Positions 10,026-19,430 of a stretch of 64,000 bases of DNA are shown here, piece by piece. Source of the stretch: Thermococcus sp. JdFR-02 (lineage in GTDB: Archaea > Methanobacteriota_B > Thermococci > Thermococcales > Thermococcaceae). The position numbers were made by a program, and so were the translations under genes. Below the pieces are notes generated by a model, which worked only from the letters and a program-made list of their open reading frames with translations, ran no database searches and was not told the origin of the DNA. Location of the stretch: the NCBI GenBank assembly GCA_002009975.1, contig MTLP01000031.1, positions 108,573 through 172,572 on the forward strand, read 5' to 3'. The first letter of the stretch is position 1. Every line of letters begins with the position of its first letter.

Positions 10026-10610
10026 TCACTTACCCTTTCTACCTTTTGCCCTAATGCTTGGTCTAATCTTCTCAGCACCTTTACCCTTATTGAGCAATCC
10101 TCTACTTCTTTTTCCAGCTGATGTTAAACCTCTAAATACTCTACCCTTATGGCCTCTTCCAGCGATCCAAGCTATCTTTGGATCAGATTTAATAACTGGG
10201 TGATGTGGATCAACTAAAATTACCTCAAACCACTTATACATTCCATCCTCGCCAACCCAATATGAGTTTAGAACTTCCAAGTTTGGATATTTTCTTGCTG
10301 CCTTTTCCTCAGCAATCCATTGTAAGCTCTTCTTTGGTGAATATTTGACTTGACCCATCTTACTTGGCTTTCTTCCGCCTCTCCACCTTGGTCTCTTTCT
10401 TCCGCCTCTCCTAACCCTAACTCTCACAACAACGTAACCTTGCTTTGCTTGATAACCCAAGCTTCTTGCCCTATCTAATCTGGTTGGTCTCTCAATTCTA
10501 ATAATGCTTGGCTCTCTTCTCCACTTAATCATTCTAACCTTCAACAATTCCCCAACATAGCTCTTCTTTGGGCTTTTCCAAGCTTCTCTAATGTACTTGT
10601 ACATTCCCAT
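10026..10610 (-). CDS. rpl15e: Ribosomal protein L15e
   Basis: Archaeal/eukaryotic-type large-subunit protein. 194 residues, very basic, starting [14 protein letters not shown] with GAGGTGAAGAAG as ribosome site. Characteristic blocks are [21 protein letters not shown] and [20 protein letters not shown]. It stands alone here, away from the main ribosomal clusters. A GC-rich structured leader or small RNA lies directly upstream. Confidence 0.97.
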   Translation of the reverse strand: MGMYKYIREAWKSPKKSYVGELLKVRMIKWRREPSIIRIERPTRLDRARSLGYQAKQGYVVVRVRVRRGGRKRPRWRGGRKPSKMGQVKYSPKKSLQWIAEEKAARKYPNLEVLNSYWVGEDGMYKWFEVILVDPHHPVIKSDPKIAWIAGRGHKGRVFRGLTSAGKRSRGLLNKGKGAEKIRPSIRAKGRKGK

Positions 10611-10624
10611 CTTCTTCACCTCGC

Positions 10625-10688
10625 TTTCACTGTTTGTGGTTCTCCGCAGAGCGGAACATCCCGCGGGCTAAACCCGCTTAGTCGTGGT
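10625..10688 (-). ncRNA. GC-rich structured leader or small RNA before L15e
   Basis: A GC-rich island in AT-rich DNA that holds two hairpins: GCGGG-CTAAA-CCCGC (63-67/73-77 of 106xx) and GTT-CCGC-AGA-GCGG-AAC (10639-10657, two-base bulge). A minus-strand TATA (about 10704-10717) would start transcription near 10688, just before the hairpins, and the transcript would run into L15e. GC islands in hyperthermophile genomes often mark structured RNA. It may be an independent RNA (an ACA follows the second hairpin) or an L15e control leader. Confidence 0.45.
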
Positions 10689-10726
10689 GAGTTTAGAGTT
10701 TAGGTTTTTAAAGGTTACGATGGATT

Positions 10727-10921
10727 CTAAGTTTGCACTTTCCTTTTGCGATCCAAGAGTAGTTCTCCATCAATCCCAACATTCTCAGGAGAATTTTCCT
10801 TTATAAGCACAGTTATATGTCTTATTCCATAAATCTTAGATGCTACCTCTGTAAGTTCCCTAACTAACTTCCTCTTCTTTTCAATATCAATTGGTGGTCC
10901 TTCGATGATTATGGTCGGCAT
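10727..10921 (-). CDS. 4-oxalocrotonate tautomerase family protein
   Basis: A 64-residue small tautomerase. From the start chosen at 10921 (GGGTGAT site) the sequence begins MPTIIIEGPPIDIEKKRKL, so Pro becomes the N-terminal catalytic residue after Met removal, the hallmark of the family. The remaining pattern (helix 12-32, HITVLIKENSPENVG) also fits. Usual chemistry is keto-enol tautomerisation; the archaeal substrate is not known. The divergent region holds the small RNA and LeuRS promoters. Confidence 0.85.
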   Translation of the reverse strand: MPTIIIEGPPIDIEKKRKLVRELTEVASKIYGIRHITVLIKENSPENVGIDGELLLDRKRKVQT

Positions 10922-10972
10922 CGTATCACCCATTAAAATTTGCGTTGAAACATCATAAAAATTTCCTATCTT

Positions 10973-10990
10973 CCAAAACTTTTAAATACT
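10973..10990 (+). promoter_or_regulatory. Promoter of the structured RNA upstream of leuS
   Basis: CCAAAACTTTTAAATACT is a good BRE/TATA. A start about 25 bases after the TATA centre falls near 11008, at the base of a long hairpin. Confidence 0.5.
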
Positions 10991-11007
10991 AAAACCTCAA
11001 AAATAAC

Positions 11008-11095
11008 GCCGATGCCAATGAGGGGGGATAGAGTTCTCAACGATTAAAGGTTACTTCTATGCTGATCCCCCTATTTGGCACTATCAACGCTTTTC
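11008..11095 (+). ncRNA. Candidate structured small RNA or leuS leader
   Basis: The segment folds into one long hairpin: TGCCAA (11013-11018) with TTGGCA (11075-11080), then GGGGG with CCCCC (11067-11071), an internal bulge GCTGAT on the 3' side, and ATAGA (11028-11032) with TCTAT (11056-11060). It has its own promoter and is followed by TTTTCCCCTTTT (11091-11102), a terminator-like T-rich stretch. A second TATA for leuS follows at 11113-11125. No K-turn or C/D boxes were found, so the class is open. Confidence 0.5.
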
Positions 11096-11112
11096 CCCTT
11101 TTGAAATGCAAA

Positions 11113-11125
11113 CTGTTTTAAGTTC
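11113..11125 (+). promoter_or_regulatory. Proximal leuS promoter
   Basis: CTGTTTTAAGTTCCC resembles a TATA box about 35 bases before the leuS ATG and would give a leader of about 15 bases that keeps the AAGGAGG ribosome site (11142-11148). Confidence 0.4.
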
Positions 11126-11155
11126 CCATTTTAACAACTTCAAGGAGGTTAGGGT

Positions 11156-14020
11156 ATGGTAGATTGGAAAGCAATTGAAGAAAAGTGGCAAAAGAAATGG
11201 AGCGAAGAGAAAGTCTTTGAACCTCAAATTGGTGAAAAGCCAAAATTCTATATAACGGTAGCATTTCCTTACTTATCTGGGCATTTACATGTAGGACATG
11301 CAAGAACTTATACAATCCCAGACGTAATTGCAAGATTCAAGAGAATGCAGGGATACAACGTATTATTCCCAATGGCTTGGCACATAACAGGTTCACCAAT
11401 AGTTGGAATTGCAGAAAGAATTAAGCATAGAGATCCCCAAACAATTTTCGTTTATAGAGACGTCTATAAAGTCCCTGAGGAGATTCTATGGACATTTGAA
11501 GATCCAGTGAATATCGTGAAGTACTTCATGAAAGCAGCAAAAGAGACTTTTAATAGAGCTGGATTTAGCGTAGATTGGAGTAGAGAATTCCACACAACAT
11601 CTCTACATCCGCAGTTCAATGCTTTCATAACTTGGCAGTTCTTAAAGCTAAAGGAGAAGGGATTAGTTGTTAAAGGAACTCACAGAGTTAGATGGGATCC
11701 TGTTGTTGGGACTCCTTTAGGAGATCACGACTTAATTGAAGGCGAAGATGTTCAAATCTTAGAATATATCCTAATCAAGTTCATCTTAGAAGAAAATGGT
11801 AAGCGTATTTATTTACCAGCCGCAACCCTAAGACCAGAAACAGTTTATGGAGTAACTAATATGTGGCTAAATCCAGATGCTACATACGTTAAAGCAAAGG
11901 TTAATGATGAAATTTGGGTCATAAGCAGAGAAGCCGCTTATAAGTTAAGCTTTCAAGACAAGAAGATTGAAGTCTTAGAGGAATTCAAAGGAGAAAAATT
12001 AATTGGAAAATGGGTCAAAAACCCAGTAACTGGCGATGAAATTATCATTCTACCAGCAGATTTTGTTGATCCAGATAATGCAACCGGTGTAGTTATGAGT
12101 GTTCCAGCACATGCGCCCTTTGATCATGCGGCATTAGAGGACATTAAAAAGAATACTGAGCTATTGTTAAAGTACGACATTGATCCTAGGATTGTAGAAA
12201 ACATAAGCTACATTTCTTTAATTAAGTTAGAGGGATATGGAGAATTCCCAGCAGTTGAAGAGGCTCAAAAATTGGGTGTTAAGAGTCAGGAAGATAAAGA
12301 AAAGTTAGAGCAGGCAACAAAGAACATCTACAAAGCTGAGTTCCATAAGGGTGTGTTCAAGATAGAACCATACAAAGGAGTTCCTGTGAGCAAAGTAAAA
12401 GACCTGATTGCCAACGATATGAAAGAGAAAGGAATAGCTGATATGATGTATGAATTTGCTGAAAAGAACGTTATTTCGAGATTTGGAAATAGAGCGGTAA
12501 TTAAAATTATTCATGACCAATGGTTCATAGATTATGGAAACCCAGAATGGAAAGAAAAGGCGAGAGAAGCTTTAGCCAACATGAAGATTTTACCAGAGTC
12601 AAGAAGAGCTCAATTTGAAGCTATTGTCGAGTGGTTAGACAAGAAAGCTTGTGCAAGGAAAGTGGGTTTAGGAACATCACTACCTTGGGACAGGGAATGG
12701 GTTATCGAAAGCTTGAGCGATTCAACCATTTATATGGCTTACTACACAATTTCAAGAGTTATCAACAAGCATGGAATTAAAGGGGAACAATTAATCCCAG
12801 AGTTATTTGATTACATATTCTTAGAAGAGTTCAGTGGAGCTAGGGAGGAAGAGCTAGGCAAAAAGACCGGAATTCCAAAGGAAGTTATTAGAGAGATGAA
12901 AGAAGAGTTCGAGTACTGGTATCCATTAGACTGGAGATGCTCAGCTAAGGACTTAATTCCAAATCACTTAACATTCTTCATATTCAACCACGTTGCAATA
13001 TTCAAGAAGAAGCACTGGCCAAGAGGAATTGCTGTAAACGGGTATGGAACATTAGAAGGCAAGAAAATGAGCAAGAGTAAGGGTAATGTCTTGAACTTTA
13101 TTGATGCAATTAAGGAAAATGGAGCAGATGTAGTGAGATTTTATATCATGAGCTTAGCTGAACATGACAGTGACTTCGATTGGAGAAGAGCAGAGGTTGC
13201 AAAGTTAAAGGGACAATTGGAGAGATTTTACGAACTAATAGAACAATTTGCAAGCTATGAAATCAGAGAAGGCGTTAAACTAAAAGATATTGATCGCTGG
13301 CTATTACACCGCTTAAACAAGGCAATTTATGAAACCACAAAAGCTTTAGATGAATTTAGGACAAGAACGGCATCTCAATGGGCATTCTACAGCATTTTAA
13401 ATGACCTAAAATGGTACATGAGAAGAACTGAAGGAAGAGATGACGATGCAAAGCGCTATGTGTTAAGAAGCTTAGCAGATGTTTGGGTTAGGTTAATGGC
13501 ACCGTTTACACCTCACATCTGTGAAGAATTGTGGCAAAAATTAGGCGGAAATGGATTCGTGAGCTTAGCTAAGTGGCCCGAGCCTAAAGAAGAGTGGTGG
13601 AACGAGGAGCTGGAAATTGAGGAGGAATACATCAAAGACCTAATTGATGATATCAAAGAAATTCTAAGCGTTGCAAAGATTGAGAATCCAAAGAGGGCTT
13701 ACATTTATACAGCTGAAGATTGGAAGTGGAAGATAGCGGAGATAGTTGCCCAAAAGAAGGACTTCAAAGCGGCAATGAGTGAAGCCATGAAAGACCCAGA
13801 GATGAGAAAGAAAGGTAAAGAAGTTGCCAACCTCGTGAATAGATTAATAAAAGAGAGGGTCTTTGAAGTGAAGCGCATTGACGAAGAAAAAGCATTGAGA
13901 GAATCAAAAGACTTCATTGAGAAAGAAATTGGTTTAGAAATAATTATCAATCCAGAAGAGGATAAAGGTGGAAAGAAGAAGCAAGCAATGCCAATGAAAC
14001 CTGCCGTGTTTATTGAGTAA
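11156..14020 (+). CDS. leuS: Leucyl-tRNA synthetase
   Basis: Class I aminoacyl-tRNA synthetase that charges tRNA-Leu. 954 residues, archaeal length. HIGH-type motif HLHVGH at 43-48, KMSKS at about 637-641 (KKMSKSKGN), and a CP1 editing domain between about 150 and 450 with the [13 protein letters not shown] block. The C-terminal tail is lysine-rich, ending in PMKPAVFIE. Monocistronic, with two candidate promoters and a structured RNA upstream; it ends head-on with the DNA-binding protein of the ParA pair. Confidence 0.97.
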   Translation: MVDWKAIEEKWQKKWSEEKVFEPQIGEKPKFYITVAFPYLSGHLHVGHARTYTIPDVIARFKRMQGYNVLFPMAWHITGSPIVGIAERIKHRDPQTIFVYRDVYKVPEEILWTFEDPVNIVKYFMKAAKETFNRAGFSVDWSREFHTTSLHPQFNAFITWQFLKLKEKGLVVKGTHRVRWDPVVGTPLGDHDLIEGEDVQILEYILIKFILEENGKRIYLPAATLRPETVYGVTNMWLNPDATYVKAKVNDEIWVISREAAYKLSFQDKKIEVLEEFKGEKLIGKWVKNPVTGDEIIILPADFVDPDNATGVVMSVPAHAPFDHAALEDIKKNTELLLKYDIDPRIVENISYISLIKLEGYGEFPAVEEAQKLGVKSQEDKEKLEQATKNIYKAEFHKGVFKIEPYKGVPVSKVKDLIANDMKEKGIADMMYEFAEKNVISRFGNRAVIKIIHDQWFIDYGNPEWKEKAREALANMKILPESRRAQFEAIVEWLDKKACARKVGLGTSLPWDREWVIESLSDSTIYMAYYTISRVINKHGIKGEQLIPELFDYIFLEEFSGAREEELGKKTGIPKEVIREMKEEFEYWYPLDWRCSAKDLIPNHLTFFIFNHVAIFKKKHWPRGIAVNGYGTLEGKKMSKSKGNVLNFIDAIKENGADVVRFYIMSLAEHDSDFDWRRAEVAKLKGQLERFYELIEQFASYEIREGVKLKDIDRWLLHRLNKAIYETTKALDEFRTRTASQWAFYSILNDLKWYMRRTEGRDDDAKRYVLRSLADVWVRLMAPFTPHICEELWQKLGGNGFVSLAKWPEPKEEWWNEELEIEEEYIKDLIDDIKEILSVAKIENPKRAYIYTAEDWKWKIAEIVAQKKDFKAAMSEAMKDPEMRKKGKEVANLVNRLIKERVFEVKRIDEEKALRESKDFIEKEIGLEIIINPEEDKGGKKKQAMPMKPAVFIE

Positions 14021-14021
14021 T

Positions 14022-14522
14022 CTAAATTTTGCCTTCTTTCTTTAGTTTTAGAAGTTTTTTGCCAAGTTCAGTCAAAACTCGCTTGTTATGTTCTACCTTT
14101 ATTATCCCTGCAGATGATAAATATGATAAATATGCTACTAGAGTGTTTTTAGACATGTCTGTTTTTTCTTCCATTAACTTAATAATCTCCTTTGTTGTCT
14201 TTCCATTTATTTCTTCCAGATCAAATAAGTTAATTAATTTCATAATGTTATTTAAAGTGTAACCACTCCCTTTTTTATTTTTTATGTTCTCTTCAATTTC
14301 TTGGAGAATGTCATCTAATTCAAAGTTTAAGTTTTCAATATTTTCATGACTTTGTTCTTGCTGAATTTTTATTAAGTTCATCATTTCTAGAAGTCGAATC
14401 CTATAAGGTTCTAAAAGTCTTCTAATAAGCTCCTGCACTGTTATTCCTCTAATCTTCGCTTCAAGTTCCAAATTTTCATAAAAATCCTTCGGAAGTTCAA
14501 TTTTAATTTTTATGATTTCCAT
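14022..14522 (-). CDS. Ribbon-helix-helix / winged-helix DNA-binding protein
   Basis: 166 residues from the ATG at 14522 (GGTGGTGAT site); an earlier ATG at 14546 overlaps the ParA stop as ATGA. The N-terminus (KIKIELPKDFYENLELEAK, then ITVQELIRRLLEPY) looks like a CopG/MetJ ribbon-helix-helix. An acidic linker follows, then a helix-turn-helix-like end (MSKNTLVAYLSYLSSAGIIKVE). Directly downstream of ParA, so it is probably the DNA-binding partner of a partition-like pair or its autoregulator. The region is very AT-rich compared with leuS. Confidence 0.75.
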   Translation of the reverse strand: MEIIKIKIELPKDFYENLELEAKIRGITVQELIRRLLEPYRIRLLEMMNLIKIQQEQSHENIENLNFELDDILQEIEENIKNKKGSGYTLNNIMKLINLFDLEEINGKTTKEIIKLMEEKTDMSKNTLVAYLSYLSSAGIIKVEHNKRVLTELGKKLLKLKKEGKI

Positions 14523-14542
14523 GAAATCACCACCATTAATAT

Positions 14543-15418
14543 TCATAATGACATTCCTCTGAAGCGCTGTATCCTTAGCTCAAATTCATTTGTTAAGCTT
14601 TCAAAGAATTTTTGTGCCTTCTCATTTTTTCGAAGTATCCGTTCAATTGGAGATTTCCTCTTTTTTGTTGCATAAAGAGAGATTCTTCTTAAGTCCGAAA
14701 TTGAGTACACTACTGTATTAAACAATAATTCCTCATACAAAAGTTCTCTAAGTGGTGTATCTTTAAATTTTTCTTTAATTTTGTGTTCTAAATAATTCTT
14801 AACTTTTTTAAGTCCAGTAGTTACTCGTGAGTTTACATTATTCAGAACAATACCAATTAGTTTTGGTTTATCTTTTCTTTCATCAATAAGGGCATAATAG
14901 GCATAGAGAATTTTGTTTACAAAGAAAATTGTACCATTTACGTTCAGATCACCAAGGTCAGTAGGGACAATTATGTAATTTGACACTTCAAGTCCATAAC
15001 GAGCAAATATCGGATCGGGTGGGCAATCAATTATCACATAATCAAACTTATCCAAACTTCTCTCTTGTCTAAAATACTGTCTAAGAGTTTCTGGACCTAA
15101 TAATCCAGCTCCAAATCTTCTCAGGAATACATCTGCAAAGAAGTTCACTGAAGAAGGTATTATTTTTAGATTCTCCCTAACTTTATTGTTCTCAATAAGT
15201 TCTGGTTTTGAATATGGGAACTTTCTATTTTGAAGTAAATGATAAACATTCTTATTAGGAGTTGCCTTAAAGAATACTGATGTTAAATGGGCTTGAGGAT
15301 CAAAGTCAATAAGACAGACTTTTTTATTTTGCATAGCTAATGATACACCCAAGATGGCAGATAATGTTGTTTTCCCAGTTCCTCCTTTTAAATTCACAAT
15401 AGAAACAATATTTGTCAT
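14543..15418 (-). CDS. ParA-family partition ATPase
   Basis: 291-residue deviant-Walker ATPase of the ParA/Soj type. Walker A KGGTGKTT at 11-18 with the signature lysine, Walker B-like YVIIDCPPDP, and a DFDPQAHLT motif near 40. ParA proteins form ATP-dependent dimers on DNA and move partition complexes. Start at 15418 with GGTGAGG. The gene pairs with the DNA-binding protein downstream. The pair resembles plasmid or virus partition modules, but no integrase, replication gene or attachment site is nearby, so a resident chromosomal role is equally possible. Confidence 0.85.
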   Translation of the reverse strand: MTNIVSIVNLKGGTGKTTLSAILGVSLAMQNKKVCLIDFDPQAHLTSVFFKATPNKNVYHLLQNRKFPYSKPELIENNKVRENLKIIPSSVNFFADVFLRRFGAGLLGPETLRQYFRQERSLDKFDYVIIDCPPDPIFARYGLEVSNYIIVPTDLGDLNVNGTIFFVNKILYAYYALIDERKDKPKLIGIVLNNVNSRVTTGLKKVKNYLEHKIKEKFKDTPLRELLYEELLFNTVVYSISDLRRISLYATKKRKSPIERILRKNEKAQKFFESLTNEFELRIQRFRGMSL

Positions 15419-15450
15419 AAACCTCACCAAATATAAAATATTACGCTAAG

Positions 15451-15529
15451 AATTTAAAAATTTTTCACAATTTGACATAACATAAATAAGCCATTTTTTG
15501 AGCATAAGATAACAAATAACAATTATGCT
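15451..15529 (-). promoter_or_regulatory. parA promoter and inverted repeat
   Basis: Minus-strand GAAAAATTTTTAAATTC (15452-15468) is the parA BRE/TATA. Upstream lies an inverted repeat AGCATAA (15501-15507) and TTATGCT (15523-15529) with a 15-base spacer, in DNA with several ATAAC repeats. It could be the operator or a centromere-like site for the pair. The rest of the 15419-15730 gap is AT-rich with no gene. Confidence 0.4.
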
Positions 15530-15730
15530 ATGTTTACTTAATAAAAGCAGTTAATAACTTAAAGGATTCACTCAAATACCTAATTCTCAACTTGTTAGAA
15601 AAGTATGATTGAAAAAAACTATAATGGCTTTTAAAATATAATAGGGATAAGGAATATAAAACTATTTTTCCCTTTTAGTAAAATGATAAAAGTAAAATGA
15701 AAGTCAAAAAGGAGAGAATCTTTTCATGAT

Positions 15731-16759
15731 CTAATACTCCCTTTCCACTATGAAATCGGCGAGCAGTTCAAGATTTTTCCTTGCTTCGCTCTCTGGGAGA
15801 ACCTTTAAAGCATCTTTAGCATCTTTTATCAGATCCTTTGCGATCTTTGAAGCGTATTCGATACTTCCATACTTTTTCAATAGCTCAATCGCCTTTTGAA
15901 CCTCTTCTCTAATATCTTCCTTAATGACAGCATCACCTTTAACATCGCCAGCATATTTTCCAAAGACCTTAAAGAACTCCTGTCTATCTTCCTCACTTGC
16001 ATTTTCCAAAAAGTGAGCAACTATTAAAGTCCTTTTGCCTTTCCTTATGTCGCTTCCCACAGGTTTTCCAAGCTTCTCCTCATCAGCTATTAAGTCCAAA
16101 ACATCATCCCAAATTTGGAACGCAATTCCAACATTTCTGCCGTATGTAGACAAAGCTTGAATATATTCCTCATTATCAGTCCCGATTATTGCTCCAATAG
16201 TAGCTGAAGCATCAAATAAAGCTCCAGTTTTTCCACTAATCATCTTCATATATTCCTCAACAGTAACATCGTTTCTCGTCTCAAAGTCAATATCCATGGC
16301 TTGACCTTCACACAGCTCATTTGAAGTTTTTGCCATAACATCTAAGATTCTCACCACTTTTTTAGCATCTATTGGGATTTTTGCTATTGATTCAAAGACC
16401 TTTGAAAACAGCAAGTCTCCAGCCAATATAGCCAAGTTAATGCCCCAGAGGACATGAACTGTTGGTTTCCCTCTTCTTTTTTCATCCATATCCATTATAT
16501 CATCATGAACGAGTGAATAGTTATGTAAAAGCTCAACTGCAACAGCTCCATAAACGGCTTTATTTGGATCTCCTCCCACCGCTTCACTCGCGCTCAAAAC
16601 CACAAAGGGTCTAACCCTTTTTCCTCCAGCTAGTGGATAATGCCTTGCGGCATCGTAGAGCTTCTTTGGATCTTTTTCTGGAATAAGTTCAAATATAGCT
16701 TCATCGACAGCTTTAGCCTTTTCTTTTATTGCTTCAAAGAGAGATTCAAACTTTTCCAT
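15731..16759 (-). CDS. idsA: Polyprenyl (GGPP/FPP) synthase
   Basis: Short-chain prenyl transferase that condenses IPP with allylic diphosphates to make the C15/C20 precursors of archaeal lipids. 342 residues. First aspartate-rich motif DDIMD at 86-90 (in LVHDDIMDMD), second DDVLD about 217-221, plus GGKRVRPF substrate-binding segment. It starts four bases after the RNase J stop and shares the block with IPP isomerase and the mevalonate genes. Chain length cannot be set from sequence with certainty. Confidence 0.93.
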   Translation of the reverse strand: MEKFESLFEAIKEKAKAVDEAIFELIPEKDPKKLYDAARHYPLAGGKRVRPFVVLSASEAVGGDPNKAVYGAVAVELLHNYSLVHDDIMDMDEKRRGKPTVHVLWGINLAILAGDLLFSKVFESIAKIPIDAKKVVRILDVMAKTSNELCEGQAMDIDFETRNDVTVEEYMKMISGKTGALFDASATIGAIIGTDNEEYIQALSTYGRNVGIAFQIWDDVLDLIADEEKLGKPVGSDIRKGKRTLIVAHFLENASEEDRQEFFKVFGKYAGDVKGDAVIKEDIREEVQKAIELLKKYGSIEYASKIAKDLIKDAKDALKVLPESEARKNLELLADFIVEREY

Positions 16760-16763
16760 GTTA

Positions 16764-18089
16764 TCACCCCGTTATCTCAACTTTATACTCATTCCTTGAT
16801 ACAAACACATCTTTTCCAATCAAATACCCTTCTTCTTCAGCCATTTCAGCATAGTGAGTAAGCATCCTAAATTCTCCGTGAGCAGGAACAATATTTTCAG
16901 GATTTAAAAGCTTAATTAAATATCTATGATCCTCTCTACTTGCATGTCCCGATACGTGTAAATCCTTAATCATTCTAACGCCTCTCATCCTAAGCTTTGT
17001 CTCTAAAGCATATCTCTGAGCAATGTTTAATGGATTTGGAATCACACCAGCTGAGAAAACAACTGTATCTTCCTTTCCAAGGTTATAAAGTTCACCATTA
17101 GCCATTCTTGTTAAAACGGCTCCAGGCTCTCCTTGATGTCCAGTAACTATCAAAAGATAATTTTCCTTAGCTTGGGCAACTTCTCTTAAGGTTTTTTGAA
17201 CTGCATTTGGACTTCTAACCACTTTTGAGCCTTTCATTTTTATTAAACCCAATTGTTTAGCTATCCCCGTGTATTTTGCCAGCGAACGACCAACTAAAAT
17301 AGCCTGCCTTCCCATTTTGTTTGCTATGTCTATAAGCTCTTGAAGTCTTGCAATATGGGAGGCAAAAGTAGTTGCTATCAACCCTTTCTCATCCATTCCT
17401 TCGTAGAGAAAGAAGTCTTCTAAGAGCATTTTTGCTACAGCTTCGCTTGGAGTTTTTGTTTCTTGAGCAACCCTTGTTGATTCAGCTATTAACACCTTCA
17501 CTCCCTCTTGTCCTATCTCCTTTAGCCGTTTATAGTCTGGTCTTTCACCCATTGGATTGTTGTTATCAAACTTGAAATCACAGGCATAAACTATAGCTCC
17601 TTCTGGTGTATGAACCACAACGAAAGAGGTTTGGGGTATTGAGTGAGTTATCTGCACAAATTCAATAGCCAAATTCTCACTAACTTGGACAATCTCGCCA
17701 TAATTTGTCTCATACATTGGATTGGTGACCTCAAAGTACTGCTCACTCTTAACTTCATTTTTTGTTAGCTTTATGGTGTAAGGTGTCCCATAAATTGGAA
17801 CATTGGGATAATGGGGAGCTAACTTAGCTACAGCCCCAATATGATCCAAATGACCATGAGAAAATGCAATTGCGACAACTTTTTTGTTCTTAAGTGAAGT
17901 ATCATCTGGAATTGCTCCAATCTTCCTAAGCTCTCTTGAACTCATCCGTTGAAAATTAACATCCTCATGAATTAAAACCCTATCAAGCCTTATTCCCATA
18001 TCGATTATTACAACTTCTCCCTCATATTCTATGGCGGTCATGTTCTTTCCTACTTCCTCGTAACCGCCTATGGTGTAAATGGTAATCAT
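16764..18089 (-). CDS. Archaeal RNase J (beta-CASP ribonuclease)
   Basis: Metallo-beta-lactamase/beta-CASP nuclease of the aRNase J group, known as a 5'-3' exonuclease in Thermococcales. 441 residues. Zinc motif HGHLDH at 78-83, further metal ligands in HSIPQTSFVV and CDFKFD, a beta-CASP region, and the C-terminal HVSGHASREDHRYLI block. The start has AAAAGGAGG. It lies between IPP isomerase and prenyl synthase, a conserved order of unclear meaning. The leader contains two strong hairpins. Confidence 0.93.
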   Translation of the reverse strand: MITIYTIGGYEEVGKNMTAIEYEGEVVIIDMGIRLDRVLIHEDVNFQRMSSRELRKIGAIPDDTSLKNKKVVAIAFSHGHLDHIGAVAKLAPHYPNVPIYGTPYTIKLTKNEVKSEQYFEVTNPMYETNYGEIVQVSENLAIEFVQITHSIPQTSFVVVHTPEGAIVYACDFKFDNNNPMGERPDYKRLKEIGQEGVKVLIAESTRVAQETKTPSEAVAKMLLEDFFLYEGMDEKGLIATTFASHIARLQELIDIANKMGRQAILVGRSLAKYTGIAKQLGLIKMKGSKVVRSPNAVQKTLREVAQAKENYLLIVTGHQGEPGAVLTRMANGELYNLGKEDTVVFSAGVIPNPLNIAQRYALETKLRMRGVRMIKDLHVSGHASREDHRYLIKLLNPENIVPAHGEFRMLTHYAEMAEEEGYLIGKDVFVSRNEYKVEITG

Positions 18090-18116
18090 TTCTGTTCCTC
18101 CTTTTGGATTTTAATT

Positions 18117-18176
18117 GAGACGGACGTTCGTCGGTCTCACTTATTGGTAGATGGGATTGAAACCCCATCAAGCTAC
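18117..18176 (-). promoter_or_regulatory. Two-hairpin 5' leader of RNase J
   Basis: Minus strand. Hairpin 1 (18147-18176): GTA, a bulge, GATGGG-GTTTCAAT-CCCATC, TAC. Hairpin 2 (18117-18138): GAGAC-C-GACG-AA-CGTC-C-GTCTC. A TATA (TTTTTAAACTC, about 18193-18206) would place the RNA start near 18176, so hairpin 1 would sit at the very 5' end. The structures are seen in the sequence; control by RNase J itself is inference. Confidence 0.5.
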
Positions 18177-18231
18177 ATTATACTTGAGTAGAGAGTTTAA
18201 AAAGATGTGCCCTAAGTAAGAAAGAAAAAAC

Positions 18232-19353
18232 TTAAGGAATAGCTCTTCTTCTCTCCCTTAAAAACTCCCACAAGTCAATTCTTTGCTCAAGCCATTCCCT
18301 TGCAAAACTCGCAATTACTAGAGGAACTTTTCTAAGCTCTTCAACGTTCCTTGCACCAACTAAGAACATAGCATTCTTAAGCTCGTCAATATATCTTTGG
18401 AGAATTTTAACTACCCCTTCAACGTCTCCTTTAGCTGCTGGCTTTAATAAAGGCAAGGCTATACCAGCTAAATTTGCTCCCAAGGCTAAAGCCTTAGCTA
18501 TTTGGATCCCATCCCTCATCCCACCTGTCGCAATAATTGGTAGGTCAGTTGCATATCTAACTTCAGCAACACTTATAGCTGTAGGAATCCCCCAATCCCA
18601 GAATTTTAGAGCTAAATTTTTGCTTCTTTCGTCTTTAGCTCTATAATACTCAACACCGCTCCAAGAGGTTCCACCTAAGCCGCCAACATCTATTGCATCA
18701 ATTCCAATGCTTTCAAGCTTTATAGCAACTTCCATTGAAACTCCGGCGCCTGTTTCTTTTGCTATTATTGGATAAGGGAACTTGCTTTTAAGCTCAGCTA
18801 AAGCTTTTAGAACGCCTCTATATTGTGTATCTCCCTCAGGCTGAACGCTTTCTTGTAAAGGATTCATGTGAATGGCTAATGCATCAGCTTGAATTGTTTC
18901 TACAGCTTTGAGGGCTTCATCAGTTCCATAACCTAAAACAAATTGAGCCGCTCCTAAATTCCCAACTAAAAAGATATCAGGTGCTACATCCCTAACGTAA
19001 TAACTCTCCCAAGTCTCAGGCTTTCTTATCATTGCTCTCTGACTTCCAACACCCATTGCTATGTTTAACTCCTGAGCAGCTTTAGCGAGAGTTTTGTTAA
19101 TTTTCCCAGCTATTTGAGAGCCTTTTGTTCCTCCCGTCATTCCAGCTATCATTATTGGATAGTCAAGCTTGTGACCGAGGAATTCAACGCTTAAGTCTAT
19201 CTCATCTTTGTCAATTTCAGGTAAAGCTTGATGAACGAAGTAAATGTTTTCAAAAGCATTGCTAACATGAGCTTCAACCTGCTTAGTTAAGCAATGCTCT
19301 ATATGCTCAAACTTCCTAATAACTGTGAGCTCTTCTTTGTCAAAATGCTCCAT
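18232..19353 (-). CDS. fni: Isopentenyl-diphosphate isomerase, type 2
   Basis: FMN- and NADPH-dependent enzyme that interconverts IPP and DMAPP, feeding the prenyl synthase two genes downstream. 373 residues from the ATG at 19353, which follows AAGGAGGTGG. TIM-barrel features include [31 protein letters not shown] and the FMN-binding [10 protein letters not shown] and ATGGMRDG blocks. Transcribed with RNase J and idsA; a promoter with the shared palindromic element lies upstream. Confidence 0.95.
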   Translation of the reverse strand: MEHFDKEELTVIRKFEHIEHCLTKQVEAHVSNAFENIYFVHQALPEIDKDEIDLSVEFLGHKLDYPIMIAGMTGGTKGSQIAGKINKTLAKAAQELNIAMGVGSQRAMIRKPETWESYYVRDVAPDIFLVGNLGAAQFVLGYGTDEALKAVETIQADALAIHMNPLQESVQPEGDTQYRGVLKALAELKSKFPYPIIAKETGAGVSMEVAIKLESIGIDAIDVGGLGGTSWSGVEYYRAKDERSKNLALKFWDWGIPTAISVAEVRYATDLPIIATGGMRDGIQIAKALALGANLAGIALPLLKPAAKGDVEGVVKILQRYIDELKNAMFLVGARNVEELRKVPLVIASFAREWLEQRIDLWEFLRERRRAIP

Positions 19354-19430
19354 AAAACCCACCTCCTTAAAGAGAAACGCTAAGATAGGTTAAGAGGTTT
19401 TTGGAAAGGAATCACCAAGATTCTATGTAG

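Noticed and set aside
11008..11095. C/D box or H/ACA guide RNA
   Set aside because: A lone CTGA is present but no box C (RTGATGA) in place, and no ACA at the right distance from a hairpin with K-turn, so no class is named.
14022..15730. The ParA pair as a full integrated plasmid or virus
   Set aside because: No integrase, replication protein, tRNA attachment repeat or capsid genes are visible around it.
18150..18176. ATTGAAAC-containing hairpin that resembles a CRISPR repeat end
   Set aside because: Only one copy is present, with no spacers, leader or cas genes; it fits better as a leader hairpin of RNase J.
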